From: Candidatus Blochmanniella pennsylvanica str. BPEN
Lineage (GTDB): Bacteria; Pseudomonadota; Gammaproteobacteria; Enterobacterales; Enterobacteriaceae
Length of the DNA stretch: 64,000 bases
Reading direction: 5' to 3'
NCBI RefSeq assembly: GCF_000011745.1
Contig: NC_007292.1
Coordinates: 124,001-188,000 of the forward strand
Below the pieces are notes generated by a model that saw only the letters and a program-made list of their open reading frames with translations, did no database searches and was not told where the DNA came from. Below are positions 52,458 through 62,810 of this stretch, one piece after another; within the stretch, counting starts at the first letter, position 1, and every line of letters starts with the position of its first letter. The translations under genes were made by a program, and so were the position numbers.

Positions 52458-53780
52458 ATGCGTAATTACCGAGGATCAAAAGTTGTAATTATCGGTTTGG
52501 GGATTACGGGTTTATCTTGTGTTAATTTTTTTTTAGATCGTGGCGTAATACCGAAAGTAATAGATACTCGTATATATCCTCCCGGAATAAAAAAAATACC
52601 TCATGTTGTACAGTGTTATTTGGGGGCATTTAATGATATATGGTTGTTGAGTGCTACGCTGATTGTAGTTAGCCCTGGAGTACGGTTAGATCATCCAGTT
52701 TTAATTGAAGCTTTAAAATTAGGAATAGAAATTATTGGTGATATTGAATTATTTACTCGTGAAGCAACTGCACCGATAATAGCTATTACTGGATCTAATG
52801 GAAAAAGTACAGTAACCCAATTGGTCTCCAGAATGGCTAGGATCGCTGGATGGCATGTTGGTGTAGCAGGAAATATAGGTGTACCTGTGCTTTCTTTATT
52901 AAATAAATCGTATCAACTCTATATACTGGAGATTTCAAGTTTTCAGTTAGATACAACCTATAGTTTACGTGCAATAGCAGCTGCAATTTTAAATGTTAGT
53001 GAAGATCATATGGATCATTATCCTGGAGGATTAAAGCAATATTGGTTTTCTAAGCAAAGGATTTATAAAAATGCTAAAATTTGCGTGATGAACGCTTTAG
53101 ATTTTTTAACGATACCTATATATCATGAATATGATTATTGTATAAGTTTTGGTGAAAACGAAGATTCTGCAGATTATTATCTGAAATATTATAAAGGACA
53201 CACCTGGATAGTTGCATACAATGAATATGTGCTTAATTGTTCTGAAATGAGAATTAATAATCGTATTAACTATATAAATGCATTATCTGCTTTAGCATTA
53301 TCGGATATCATCAAGATTCCTCGTTCTGTTTCTTTAAAAGTATTGTGCCAATTTTCTGGTTTAGCGCATCGTTGTCAATTGATTTATAAAAATCATGGAG
53401 TGAGTTGGATTAATGATTCCAAAGCTACTAATGTCAGCGCTACCAAAGAAGCGATCAACAATTTAAAGTTATGCGGTACGTTACATTTAATATTAGGAGG
53501 TGATGGTAAATTAGCTGATTTTTCTTCTTTAAAACATTTGATTAAACAACATGAGATACATCTTTATTGTTTTGGAAAAGATGGATTATTATTGACGACA
53601 TTAGGATTTAGTGATGTTATTTTAACAAATACAATGATTCAAGCAATGCGTATTATTAATCGTCGTATAAAAGCGAAGGATATCGTTTTATTATCTCCGG
53701 CTTGTTCTAGTTTAGATCAATTTAAATCATTTGAAATGCGTGGACTGATATTTACTTGTTTTGCGCGAGAATTTAGATAA
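52458..53780 (+). CDS. murD: UDP-MurNAc-L-alanine:D-glutamate ligase MurD
   Basis: MurD adds D-glutamate. The product has 440 aa against 438 in E. coli. Motifs are [55 protein letters not shown] and [36 protein letters not shown] closes the protein. Its stop shares a base with the ftsW start (TAATG). Confidence 0.98.
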
Positions 53781-54976
53781 TGAGGCTCTTTAAAACAAAA
53801 ATTATTAATCGTCCATTAAAATTGGGTAAAAAAAAATCATCAAACATTCATGTATTATATGATCGTATATTTTTTTGGTTGCTGTTGGGATTAATTGGAA
53901 TTGGGTTTGTTATTATTAGTTCCGGATCAATCCCTACTGGTATGCGATTAGCGAATGATCCATGTTATTTCATAAAACGTGTCATTGTTTATTACAGCGT
54001 GACATTTTTATTATCTGTAATTATTTTAAAGATACCCATAATAGTTTGGCAGAATTATAGTGCTATAATGTTGCTGTGTAGCTGTATCATGTTGATAACC
54101 GCATTAATCTTAAATAATTCTACTAATGGAGCATCGCGTTGGATAATGTGGGGTACATTGTGTATTCAGCCTGCGGAATTATCAAAATTATCTTTTATTT
54201 GCTATCTTGCTAACTATTTAGAACGTAAATCAAAAGAAGTATGTACCAAATTTTGGAGTATATGTAAACCTATAGTAATAATGATTATATTAGCTGTATT
54301 ATTGCTAGCGCAACCTGATTTTGGTAGCATTATTATTCTTTTTATTACTACTCTGTCTATATTATTTCTTTTTGGCGCTAAGTTATGTCAATTAATATTG
54401 GTTTTTGTATTCAATATATTTTTAATTATACCTTTAATTGTGATTAAACCTTATCGCATACAACGTATACTTACTTTTTGGGACCCATGGAAAGATCCAT
54501 TTGGCAATGGTTATCAATTAACTCAATCATTAATAGCTTTTGGTCGTGGAAAATGTTTTGGAGAGGGGCTAGGAAATTCTGTGCTGAAATTAGAATATTT
54601 ACCTGAAGCTCATACTGATTTTATTTTTTCTATTCTTGCGGAAGAATTAGGATATTTTGGAGCGATTTTAGTGTTATTTATGTTATTTATAATTGTGCTT
54701 CGCGCTATGATTATTGGTCATCGTGCTTTGAATATTAATCACAGATTTTCTGGTATTTTAGCCTGTTCTATTAGCATGTGGTTTGGATTGCAAATTTTTA
54801 TTAATGTGGGCACTGTTAGCGGAATATTACCTACAAAAGGATTAACATTGCCATTTATTAGTTATGGAGGGTCTAGTTTTTTGATTACAGTAATGGCAAG
54901 CATGCAGTTGCTACGAATAGATTTCGAGACACGTTTATCTAAAAATCAAGCTTTTTTGAAGTGCACAAAAATATGA
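53780..54976 (+). CDS. ftsW: Septal peptidoglycan glycosyltransferase FtsW
   Basis: FtsW is the SEDS-family polymerase that works with FtsI at the septum. The product has 398 aa against 414 in E. coli, with about ten transmembrane segments. Hallmarks are [69 protein letters not shown] and [14 protein letters not shown] nine-A run near 53828 codes for Lys3. The stop overlaps murG as ATGA. Confidence 0.97.
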
Positions 54977-56040
54977 ATCAAAAAAAGAAAATTATGATTG
55001 TAGCGGGTGGTAGTGGGGGGCATGTGTTTCCAGGGTTGTCGGTGGCTCATTATTTAATTAATCATGGGTATCAAGTTGTTTGGCTAGGTACTGCAGATCG
55101 CATTGAATCGAAGTTAGTTCCTCAATATGGAATCGATATTAAATTTATTCGTATTAACGGATGGAATGGTGAAAAATTACATATTAAGTGTATTATGCCA
55201 TTGTTTATTTGTTTAGCAATATATCAAGCACGAAAAATTATAAAATATTGGAAACCTGATATAGTATTAGGTATGGGTGGATATGTTTCCGGACCCGGTG
55301 GATTAGCAGCATGGACATGCGGTGTTCCATTGATAATACACGAACAAAATAGAATTATCGGTTTAACTAATCGGTATTTATCAATTTTTTCTAAAAAAGT
55401 ATTGCAAGGATTTCCTGGTACTTTTCCTAATGCTAAAATGGTAGGAAACCCAATACGACGAGCAATATTAGCTGTTCCAAATCCATCTAGACGATGGAAA
55501 GGTCGTGTTGGTCCTATTCGTGTTTTAGTGATTGGAGGCAGTCAAGGCGCGCATATATTAAATAAAACTATCCCAAATATGGCTGAGAAATTGTCTGATA
55601 AATTGATCATATGGCACCAAGTTGGAGAACAAGATTTCAAAAAAGTAATATGGGCTTATCAAAAAATAAAACAAAGCTATCATAGAATTGTAAAATTTAT
55701 TGATGATATAGCCCAAGCATATGCTTGGGCAGATATATTGATATCCCGTGCTGGAGCATTAACAGTAAGCGAAGTATCTATTGTAGGGTTACCAGCAATA
55801 TTTGTACCTTTTATACATCATAAAGATCGTCAGCAATATTGGAATGCCGTGCCATTAGTGCAAGCAGGAGCAGCAAAAATTATTGAACAAAAAAATTTTA
55901 CAAGTGATGTTGTTAGCGCAATGTTAGAATCTTGGGATCGAAAAACATTATGTAGTATGGCTCAACGTGCTAGAAGCATAGCTGCGCCTAATGCAACTCA
56001 ACAAGTTTCCCAAGTAATCATTGAATACTTAAAAAAATAA
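54973..56040 (+). CDS. murG: UDP-GlcNAc:lipid I transferase MurG
   Basis: MurG converts lipid I to lipid II on the inner face of the membrane. Starting at ATG 54973, which overlaps the ftsW stop (ATGA), gives 355 aa, the E. coli length. An in-frame GTG at 54961 is less likely. Motifs are [47 protein letters not shown], and [18 protein letters not shown] followed by [14 protein letters not shown]. murC follows after 58 bp. Confidence 0.98.
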
Positions 56041-56098
56041 ATATATTAATAATGTCATCTTTATAAATAGAAAAATATTGAAAGTATATTGAATAGAT

Positions 56099-57541
56099 AT
56101 GTCAGGCATACTATTATCTAACCCGGTCAATGCTATACCATTGATGAATCGTATTAGGAAAATACATTTTGTTGGTATAGGCGGAACCGGAATGTGTGGA
56201 ATTGCAGAAATATTGGCACATGAAGGTTATTGTATTACTGGGTCTGATATTGTATATAGTAGCACGACACGGCACTTATTTGAATTAGGGGTGAAAATCT
56301 TTATTGGACATAAATATAGTAATATAAACAACGCCAATGTTATTGTTGTATCCAGCGCTATTCACCCAAATAATCCTGAAATTTTAGCTGCTAAACAAGC
56401 TCGTATTCCCGTTATTAAGCGTGCGGAAATGTTATCCGAACTAATGAGATTTAGACATGGAATAGCTATTTCTGGAACGCATGGGAAAACTACTACTACT
56501 ACAATGATAGTTAATATCTATACTGCAGCAGGATTAGATCCAACGTTTATAAACGGAGGCATAGTCAAATCAGAAGGTGTGCATGCTCGGCTTGGATATA
56601 GTCGTTATTTAATCGTAGAAGCAGATGAAAGTGATAATTCATTTTTGCATTTGCATCCTATGGTGGAGGTGATTACCAATATTGATACTGACCATATACA
56701 TGAGTATCAAGGAAATTTTGAATATCTTAAAAAAGCATTTATTGATTTTTTACACAACCTACCATTTTATGGGTATGCTATAGTGTGTATTGATGATCCA
56801 GTAATTTGTGAGATTTTACCTAAAATTAAAAGGAAGATAATCACTTATGGTTTTAATAAAAATGCTAATTTGCATATTTTTAATTATCGTCAACATATAG
56901 AAAAAAGTAGTTTTACCGTATCGCGTTTCAATCAAACAAAACTACAGGTTACTTTAAATGCCCCTGGTTGTCATAATGCGTTGAATGCTACAGCTGCTAT
57001 TGCAGTAGCAACTGAAGAAGGAATCAGTGATAAAATTATTCTCAAAACTATGTTGGATTTTCAAGGAACACATCGCCGTTTTGAAAATTTAGGTTATTAT
57101 TCTTTAAATAAAATAAATGACCAAACAGGAGAAATTCTGTTGATAGATGATTATGGACATCATCCGGCTGAGTTACATGCTACTATTGTAGCGATCCGGA
57201 CCGGATGGCCTGATAGACGGTTGGTTATGGTATTTCAACCTCATCGATATACGCGTATAAAAGAATTGTATTATGATTTTATTGATGTACTTTCTAATGT
57301 AGATATTCTTTTGATATTACATGTTTATTCCGCTGGGGAACCACCTATTTTAGGAGCAGATAGTCAATCCTTATGTCATGCAATTCGTGAATTTGGTAAG
57401 ATTAATCCAACATTTATATCAAATACGAAAATGTTATCAGGAGCGTTATTCAGACTCTTAAGAAATAACGATTTGCTCTTAATTCAAGGAGCTGGTACAA
57501 TAGGGGAGGTTGTGCGTAGATTAATTGTTAAAAACGATTAA
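56099..57541 (+). CDS. murC: UDP-MurNAc:L-alanine ligase MurC
   Basis: MurC attaches L-Ala to UDP-MurNAc. The product has 480 aa against 491 in E. coli. It has [17 protein letters not shown], the ATP loop [44 protein letters not shown] and [12 protein letters not shown]. In E. coli ddlB follows directly; here the gene ends at an inverted repeat and ftsQ begins after about 135 bp. Confidence 0.98.
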   Translation: MSGILLSNPVNAIPLMNRIRKIHFVGIGGTGMCGIAEILAHEGYCITGSDIVYSSTTRHLFELGVKIFIGHKYSNINNANVIVVSSAIHPNNPEILAAKQARIPVIKRAEMLSELMRFRHGIAISGTHGKTTTTTMIVNIYTAAGLDPTFINGGIVKSEGVHARLGYSRYLIVEADESDNSFLHLHPMVEVITNIDTDHIHEYQGNFEYLKKAFIDFLHNLPFYGYAIVCIDDPVICEILPKIKRKIITYGFNKNANLHIFNYRQHIEKSSFTVSRFNQTKLQVTLNAPGCHNALNATAAIAVATEEGISDKIILKTMLDFQGTHRRFENLGYYSLNKINDQTGEILLIDDYGHHPAELHATIVAIRTGWPDRRLVMVFQPHRYTRIKELYYDFIDVLSNVDILLILHVYSAGEPPILGADSQSLCHAIREFGKINPTFISNTKMLSGALFRLLRNNDLLLIQGAGTIGEVVRRLIVKND

Positions 57542-57566
57542 TCATAAATATATGATAATTATGATT
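57540..57566 (+). terminator. Inverted repeat straddling the murC stop
   Basis: AATCATAA (57540-57547) and TTATGATT (57559-57566) form an 8-bp perfect stem with an 11-nt loop, beginning inside the murC stop codon. A short C-TTA follows, with no real U-tract. It may weakly end murC transcripts where ddlB has been deleted. Confidence 0.35.
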
Positions 57567-57657
57567 CTTAATGATACGAAATGACAGAATGTAAAAACGA
57601 AACACAATAATAAATTTTTATGAAAATAAGAATACGCAAAGAGTGGGTTTACTAATA

Positions 57658-57679
57658 CACCTCAATTAGGATTGAGGTG
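57658..57679 (+). promoter_or_regulatory. SD-sequestering hairpin at the ftsQ start
   Basis: CACCTCAAT (57658-57666), loop TAGG, ATTGAGGTG (57671-57679) is a perfect 9-bp stem with four G-C pairs in very AT-rich surroundings. The 3' arm contains GAGGTG, a good Shine-Dalgarno sequence for GTG 57689. The 5' arm CACCTC mimics the 16S anti-SD. The upstream GTG 57677 also lies in the stem. Confidence 0.6.
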
Positions 57680-57688
57680 CATAACCGA

Positions 57689-58471
57689 GTGATAATTAAA
57701 TATGTTTTAAAAAAAAGGTATAGATTGCAGCATCAATTATTAGATTGGATACTAATATTTGTTGCTACAATTAGTATTGTTTGGAGTTCTTATAAAATAA
57801 GAGAATGGATTCATAATGTTTGTTGTAACCCTGTATCTTACATGATAGTAACTGGGAAACGGCATTATACTACTGACACTGATATCCATCAGCTTATAGT
57901 AAAACTAGGAGTATTAGGTACATTTATAACACAGGATGTTAACATTATCCAAAAACAAATTGAAAGTTTGCCATGGATTCAGCAAGTTAGTGTTAGGAAA
58001 CAATGGCCGGACACATTAAAAATTCATATAATAGAATATATTCCTTTAACATATTGGAATGATTTTCACATAATTAGTACAACAGGAATTATATTTAAAG
58101 TACCTAAAGAATATCAAGATAACGACAAAAAAGTGATGCCATCTTTGTATGGACCAGAAGGCAGCGAGCGGGCAGTATTGGCTAATTATTATGCGTTTAA
58201 TGAGATATTAAAATCTATCAAATTTCAAATAAAATCAGTACAAATGGATACACGCTACTCATGGCAACTGATTTTGCAGGATAATATCCATCTAAAATTA
58301 GGTAGAAATAATATAATCGAACGATTATATTATTTCATTAGAATTTATCCTATTCTTTTTCAGAAAATTAACAACAATAATACATGTATTGATTATATAG
58401 ATTTACGTTATCGTTCAGGATTTGCTGTAAGATGGAGCTCAAATTCGGTCACTCCTGTAACTTCGTGGTAA
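57689..58471 (+). CDS. ftsQ: Cell division protein FtsQ
   Basis: FtsQ is a bitopic membrane protein that links the early Z-ring to FtsL/FtsB. Starting at GTG 57689 gives 260 aa; GTG 57677 would add four residues (E. coli 276). The first is preferred because GAGGTG (57674-57679) lies nine bases upstream. A transmembrane helix (about 19-38) is followed by the POTRA domain with GKRHYTTDTDIHQLI, FITQDVNIIQKQI, LPWIQQVSVRKQWPDTLKIH and MPSLYGPEGSE. The end IDYIDLRYRSGFAVRW matches E. coli, and the Gln-rich tail is missing. ddlB is absent upstream; ftsA follows after 34 bp. Confidence 0.95.
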   Translation: MIIKYVLKKRYRLQHQLLDWILIFVATISIVWSSYKIREWIHNVCCNPVSYMIVTGKRHYTTDTDIHQLIVKLGVLGTFITQDVNIIQKQIESLPWIQQVSVRKQWPDTLKIHIIEYIPLTYWNDFHIISTTGIIFKVPKEYQDNDKKVMPSLYGPEGSERAVLANYYAFNEILKSIKFQIKSVQMDTRYSWQLILQDNIHLKLGRNNIIERLYYFIRIYPILFQKINNNNTCIDYIDLRYRSGFAVRWSSNSVTPVTSW

Positions 58472-58505
58472 ATAGAAGAAAAAATAAATAAAGGCAATCA
58501 CAAAT

Positions 58506-59762
58506 ATGATCAAAGCTTCAGATAAAAAATTATTAGTAGGATTGGAAATTGGAACAGCTAAAGTTGCTACGATGATAGGTGAAATTTTGCCTGATGGAAT
58601 AGTAAATGTTATTGGGTTAGGGTATTGCCCGTCACGAGGCATGGACAAGGGAGGAGTGAACAATTTAGAATCAGTAATAAAATGTGTACAATATTCTATT
58701 AATCAAGCAGAGCTAATGGCAGGTTGTCAAATTTCATCTGTTTACCTTTCTTTGTCTGGCAAACATATTAGTTGTAAAAATGAAATAGGTATGGTACCTA
58801 TTTCAGAAGAGGAAGTGACACAATCAGATGTGGATAATGTAGTACACATAGCTAAATCAGTTAGAGTACGTGATGAACATCGAATATTACATGTCATTCC
58901 GCAGGATTATGCTATCGATTATCAAGAGGGCATTAAGAATCCAGTTGGATTATCTGGAGTTAGAATGCAAGCCAAAGTCCATTTAATTACTTGCCATAAT
59001 GATATGGCTAAAAATATCGTCAAAGCAGTAGAGCGATGTGGATTACAAGTAGATCAATTGATATTTTCTGGATTAGCTTCAAGCCATGCTGTGTTAACAG
59101 AAGATGAACGTGAATTGGGTGTTTGTGTGGTAGATCTTGGTGGTGGTACCATGGATATAGCAATATATACTGCTGGAGCTTTACGTCATACCAAAGTTAT
59201 TCCATATGCTGGAAATGTAGTCACTAGTGATATTGCCTATGCTTTTGGAACACCATTATCGGATGCAGAAATAATTAAAGTTCGTTATGGTTGTGCTTTA
59301 GAATCATTAATTAGTAAAGGAGAAAATATTGAAGTTCCAAGCGTCGGAGGCAGGCCTCCTCGTATTTTGCAACGTCATATGTTGGCAGAAATCATTGAAC
59401 CTCGATATATTGAATTGATGATGTTGGTTAATAAAGAAATATTACAGTTACAATCACAACTTCGTCAACTTAATATTAAACATCATCTTGCAGCAGGAAT
59501 TGTGTTAACAGGAGGTGCATCTCTTATAGATGGATTATCAGCTTGTGCACAAAAAGTGTTTCATACACAAGTTCGTATCGCATCTTCTATAAATACAAAC
59601 GGGGTAACAGATGATATAAAAAGGCCTCATTATTCTACTGTTATTGGATTATTACATTATGGGAAAGAATCTCATTTGAATAATGAGGTAGATATAGAAA
59701 AAGGAATAACAATTAAAGGTTGGATAAGAAAAGTAAACAATTGGTTAAAAAAAGAATTTTAG
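58506..59762 (+). CDS. ftsA: Cell division protein FtsA
   Basis: FtsA is the actin-like membrane anchor of the Z-ring. The product has 418 aa against 420 in E. coli and is highly conserved. It has LLVGLEIGTAKVATMIGEI, SLSGKHISCKNEIG, GVCVVDLGGGTMDIAIYT and VLTGGASLIDGL. The C-terminal amphipathic membrane-targeting helix VNNWLKKEF is intact. The order ftsQ-ftsA-ftsZ is kept. Confidence 0.98.
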   Translation: MIKASDKKLLVGLEIGTAKVATMIGEILPDGIVNVIGLGYCPSRGMDKGGVNNLESVIKCVQYSINQAELMAGCQISSVYLSLSGKHISCKNEIGMVPISEEEVTQSDVDNVVHIAKSVRVRDEHRILHVIPQDYAIDYQEGIKNPVGLSGVRMQAKVHLITCHNDMAKNIVKAVERCGLQVDQLIFSGLASSHAVLTEDERELGVCVVDLGGGTMDIAIYTAGALRHTKVIPYAGNVVTSDIAYAFGTPLSDAEIIKVRYGCALESLISKGENIEVPSVGGRPPRILQRHMLAEIIEPRYIELMMLVNKEILQLQSQLRQLNIKHHLAAGIVLTGGASLIDGLSACAQKVFHTQVRIASSINTNGVTDDIKRPHYSTVIGLLHYGKESHLNNEVDIEKGITIKGWIRKVNNWLKKEF

Positions 59763-59837
59763 TTGCTATGAGTACAAAATATGCTGAATCCGTTAAAATT
59801 AATTTTTTAAAATAACTGAAGTAATATGGAGAAAACT

Positions 59838-61004
59838 ATGTTTGAACCAATGGAATTAACTAGTGATGCAGTAATTAAAGTTGTTGGTATTGGCGGAGGC
59901 GGTAGTAATGCAGTTGAACATATGTTACGTGAGCGTATCGAAGGTGTAGATTTTTTTGCTGTTAATACTGATGCCCAAGCTTTAAGAAAAATGACAGTAG
60001 GTCAAACTATTCAAATTGGTAGTTCTATTACTAAAGGATTAGGAGCGGGTGCTAATCCAGAAATTGGTCGTAATTCTGCAGAAGAAGATCGTGATGTATT
60101 AAGGGCTACTATAGAAGGTGCAGATATGGTATTTATTGCTGCAGGTATGGGTGGAGGCACTGGAACCGGTGCTGCCCCGATAATAGCAGAGGTGGCCAAA
60201 GATTTAGGTATTTTGACTGTGGCTGTAGTTACTAAACCTTTTAATTTTGAAGGAAAAAAACGTATGACATTTGCTGAACAAGGAATTTCTGAATTATCTA
60301 AATATGTAGATTCATTAATAACAATTCCAAATGATAAGTTATTAAAAGTTTTAGGGCGCGGGGTGTCATTACTAGATGCTTTTAGCGCTGCTAATGACGT
60401 GTTAAAAGGTGCCGTGCAAGGTATTGCGGAATTAATTACTCGACCGGGCTTAATGAATGTAGATTTTGCGGACGTACGCACAGTAATGTCAGAAATGGGA
60501 TATGCTATGATGGGAGCTGGAGTAGGATGTGGTGATGATAGAGCAGAGGAAGCATCAGAGTTAGCTATCGCGAGCCCTTTATTAGAAGATATTGATTTAT
60601 CTGGAGCTCGTGGTGTTTTGGTGAATATCACTTCTGGTTTAGATTTACGGTTAGATGAATTTGAAACTGTAGGCAATACTATACGTTCTTTTGCTTCTGA
60701 TAACGCTACAGTAGTAATCGGGACTGCTTTAGATCCAGATATAAATAATGAACTACGTGTTACTGTAGTAGCAACAGGAATTGGTATCGATAAACGTTCG
60801 GATGTTATGTTATCTAATACTAAAGAAGAAAAAAAGGTAGTACGAGATAATCATTATCATAATCATTCCCCCCAAAGAGCATCTACATTTTTTAAAGAAT
60901 CAAGACATGCATCATCTAATACGGTAGATCATCAAAGTACAACTCTTGATAAAGATGTAGATTATTTAGATATCCCTGCTTTTCTAAGAAAACAAGCAGA
61001 CTAA
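59838..61004 (+). CDS. ftsZ: Cell division GTPase FtsZ
   Basis: FtsZ is the tubulin-like protein that forms the division ring. ATG 59838 (MFEPMELTSDAVIKVVGIGG) is chosen over the in-frame ATG 59826 because it matches the family start and has SD GGAG (59829-59832) at good distance. The length is 388 aa against 383 in E. coli. The GTP-binding GMGGGTGTGAAP and the T7 loop NVDFADVRTVM are intact. The variable linker is shorter and His/Ser-rich. The C-terminal peptide DYLDIPAFLRKQAD that binds FtsA/ZipA is identical in character to E. coli. Confidence 0.99.
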   Translation: MFEPMELTSDAVIKVVGIGGGGSNAVEHMLRERIEGVDFFAVNTDAQALRKMTVGQTIQIGSSITKGLGAGANPEIGRNSAEEDRDVLRATIEGADMVFIAAGMGGGTGTGAAPIIAEVAKDLGILTVAVVTKPFNFEGKKRMTFAEQGISELSKYVDSLITIPNDKLLKVLGRGVSLLDAFSAANDVLKGAVQGIAELITRPGLMNVDFADVRTVMSEMGYAMMGAGVGCGDDRAEEASELAIASPLLEDIDLSGARGVLVNITSGLDLRLDEFETVGNTIRSFASDNATVVIGTALDPDINNELRVTVVATGIGIDKRSDVMLSNTKEEKKVVRDNHYHNHSPQRASTFFKESRHASSNTVDHQSTTLDKDVDYLDIPAFLRKQAD

Positions 61005-61107
61005 CTAGAGATAATAGTGTAAATGAGTAATTTGTATAACAAATGCAATATACATATAGTGATTTACTAATAAAGTAAATATTACAATAATTGCATGAGA
61101 TGATATA

Positions 61108-62001
61108 ATGATAAAACAACGAACATTGAAACGCGTTGTGCAAACTACTGGTGTAGGTTTACACACCGGTAAAAAAGTTACGTTAACTTTACGTCCTACT
61201 TCAGCAAATACTGGAATTATTTATCGTCGTACTGACTTATATCCTCCTGTAGATCTTCAAGTTAATGTGAAATCAGTAGGAAACACCGTGTTATGTACAT
61301 GTTTGATTAATGAATATGGTGTTCAGATTTTTACTGTTGAACATTTAAGTGCTGCTCAAGCAGGATTGGGTATTGACAATATTATTATAGAACTCAATGC
61401 TCCTGAGGTTCCAATAATGGATGGTAGCGCTAGTCCTTTTGTGTGTTTGTTATTGGATGCTGGTATAGAAGAACTTAATAGTGCAAAAAAATTTCTTCGA
61501 TTAAAACAAACAGTACGTGTTGAAGATGGAGAAAAATGGGCTGAATTAAGGCCGTTTAATGGTTTTACGCTTGATTTTACTATTGATTTCAATCATCCAG
61601 CTATCAATGTGGATACACAACATTGTTTTTTTAATTTTTCTTCAGCATCTTTTGTTCATAATATTAGTAGAGCACGTACTTTTGGTTTTATGCGCGATAT
61701 TAAAGATTTACAATCTCGTGGATTTGCTTTAGGAGGAAGTTTTAATTCTGCTATAATAATTGATGATTATCGTGTACTTAATGAAGATGGTTTACGTTTT
61801 GATGATGAATTTGTCCGTCATAAAATGCTTGATGCTATTGGGGATTTATTTATGTGTGGACATAATCTTATTGGTTCTTTTATTGCTTTTAAATCGGGAC
61901 ATACCTTAAATAATAAATTATTAAAAACTGTTTTGTCATGCCAAGAAGCATGGGAACTTGCTACTTTTTCTAACGCATCTGACTTACCTTTAGTATTTTA
62001 A
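61108..62001 (+). CDS. lpxC: UDP-3-O-acyl-N-acetylglucosamine deacetylase
   Basis: LpxC is the zinc deacetylase that commits to lipid A synthesis. The product has 297 aa against 305 in E. coli. Zinc ligands are His79 in VEHL and His238/Asp242 in [28 protein letters not shown] and [10 protein letters not shown] are conserved. The C-terminal tail is shortened relative to E. coli, where its end targets LpxC for FtsH proteolysis; regulation by FtsH may be altered. With LptD it shows that LPS is made and exported. Confidence 0.98.
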   Translation: MIKQRTLKRVVQTTGVGLHTGKKVTLTLRPTSANTGIIYRRTDLYPPVDLQVNVKSVGNTVLCTCLINEYGVQIFTVEHLSAAQAGLGIDNIIIELNAPEVPIMDGSASPFVCLLLDAGIEELNSAKKFLRLKQTVRVEDGEKWAELRPFNGFTLDFTIDFNHPAINVDTQHCFFNFSSASFVHNISRARTFGFMRDIKDLQSRGFALGGSFNSAIIIDDYRVLNEDGLRFDDEFVRHKMLDAIGDLFMCGHNLIGSFIAFKSGHTLNNKLLKTVLSCQEAWELATFSNASDLPLVF

Positions 62002-62648
62002 GATTTAATCGTATCTTTGAATATAGAATATAATAATAATCATTCTAAATTTTAGCATACAAATTTACCTAGATTTATTTATAGATATTATGTATTTTGA
62101 TCGAGGTTCTTTTTTATATAAATATATGCAACTGTATGTTTATTTACATATTTTATCTATAGTTTTTTAGATTAAAAATATTAAAGATTACTTAGGTAAA
62201 TGTATAATAAATACTGTAATAAAGAATTTAGATTATAATTTATTTTCAATTTTACTGAGTTTATTAATCGTTTAATACATCATATATTGTTACGATTATA
62301 ATAAGTGTTACATGTATATAACATGTATTATACAAATTAGAAAACTAATATTTTTGATATTGTAATTTCCTTTATTTGTATTTATAGAAATTTTTGGTAT
62401 CGTCAGATTAAGATATTTTTTGATACTCATCATATATCTTTATATATCTGTACAATACAATGACAATTGTAATAATTAATTAGTAATTGCTTTAAAATTT
62501 TTTAAATTTGTATAATATATTTCAGTCTTAGAATAATAGAACTATTCTAATCAACTATTAATAATAGTATCATGTTTGTAATATGTTTAAGAAAAGATAT
62601 GCACATGGATTTTAAATAAATAAAAATTTATATTTATCATGTATTTTA

Positions 62649-62705
62649 TTACAATTTATTAACATTTATTTTGATAAATTGTAAATTAGTATTATTTTAC
62701 AATTT
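62649..62705 (+). promoter_or_regulatory. Attenuator-like three-arm structure upstream of secA
   Basis: Arm 1 (62649-62662) pairs with arm 2 (62671-62684) over 14 bp with one G-U pair. Arm 2 (62676-62685, AAATTGTAAA) can instead pair with arm 3 (62696-62705, TTTACAATTT) over 10 bp, and a T-rich stretch runs from 62703. The two folds exclude each other. This resembles an antiterminator/terminator switch, but stems are almost purely A-U. Confidence 0.4.
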
Positions 62706-62761
62706 TTATTAAAATTTTCCTTGTAGTCGTATGTATTATGAACGGAAAATATGTAATTGTT

Positions 62762-62783
62762 GCACATTATTTAAATAATGTGC
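62762..62783. promoter_or_regulatory. 22-bp perfect palindrome upstream of secA
   Basis: The half-site GCACATTATTT (62762-62772) is followed directly by its exact reverse complement (62773-62783), 27 bp before the secA ATG. It could be an operator for a dimeric regulator or, as RNA, a hairpin close to the ribosome-binding region. No match to a known operator is recognised. Confidence 0.5.
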
Positions 62784-62810
62784 TGCCATTGTAATGAGAT
62801 ATAAATTGTC

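Larger units (their letters stand above)
62002..62810 (+). other. lpxC-secA spacer with clustered hairpins, no secM
   Basis: This 809-bp spacer has no plausible ORF and no SecM-like arrest peptide, although secM lies here in E. coli. Inverted repeats cluster in its last 300 bp: an 8-bp stem at 62528-62550, the three-arm region at 62649-62705, and the palindrome at 62762-62783. There are also a TACATGT/ACATGTA pair at 62309-62327 and a distant pair ATTTACCTA/TAGGTAAAT (62063-62071, 62193-62201). Confidence 0.6.

Noticed and set aside
60011-60676. 221-aa minus-strand ORF inside ftsZ
   Set aside because: It is fully antisense to highly conserved ftsZ codons, and its Ser/Pro/Ala-rich composition is what the reverse frame of ftsZ gives. 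There is no SD and no family resemblance.
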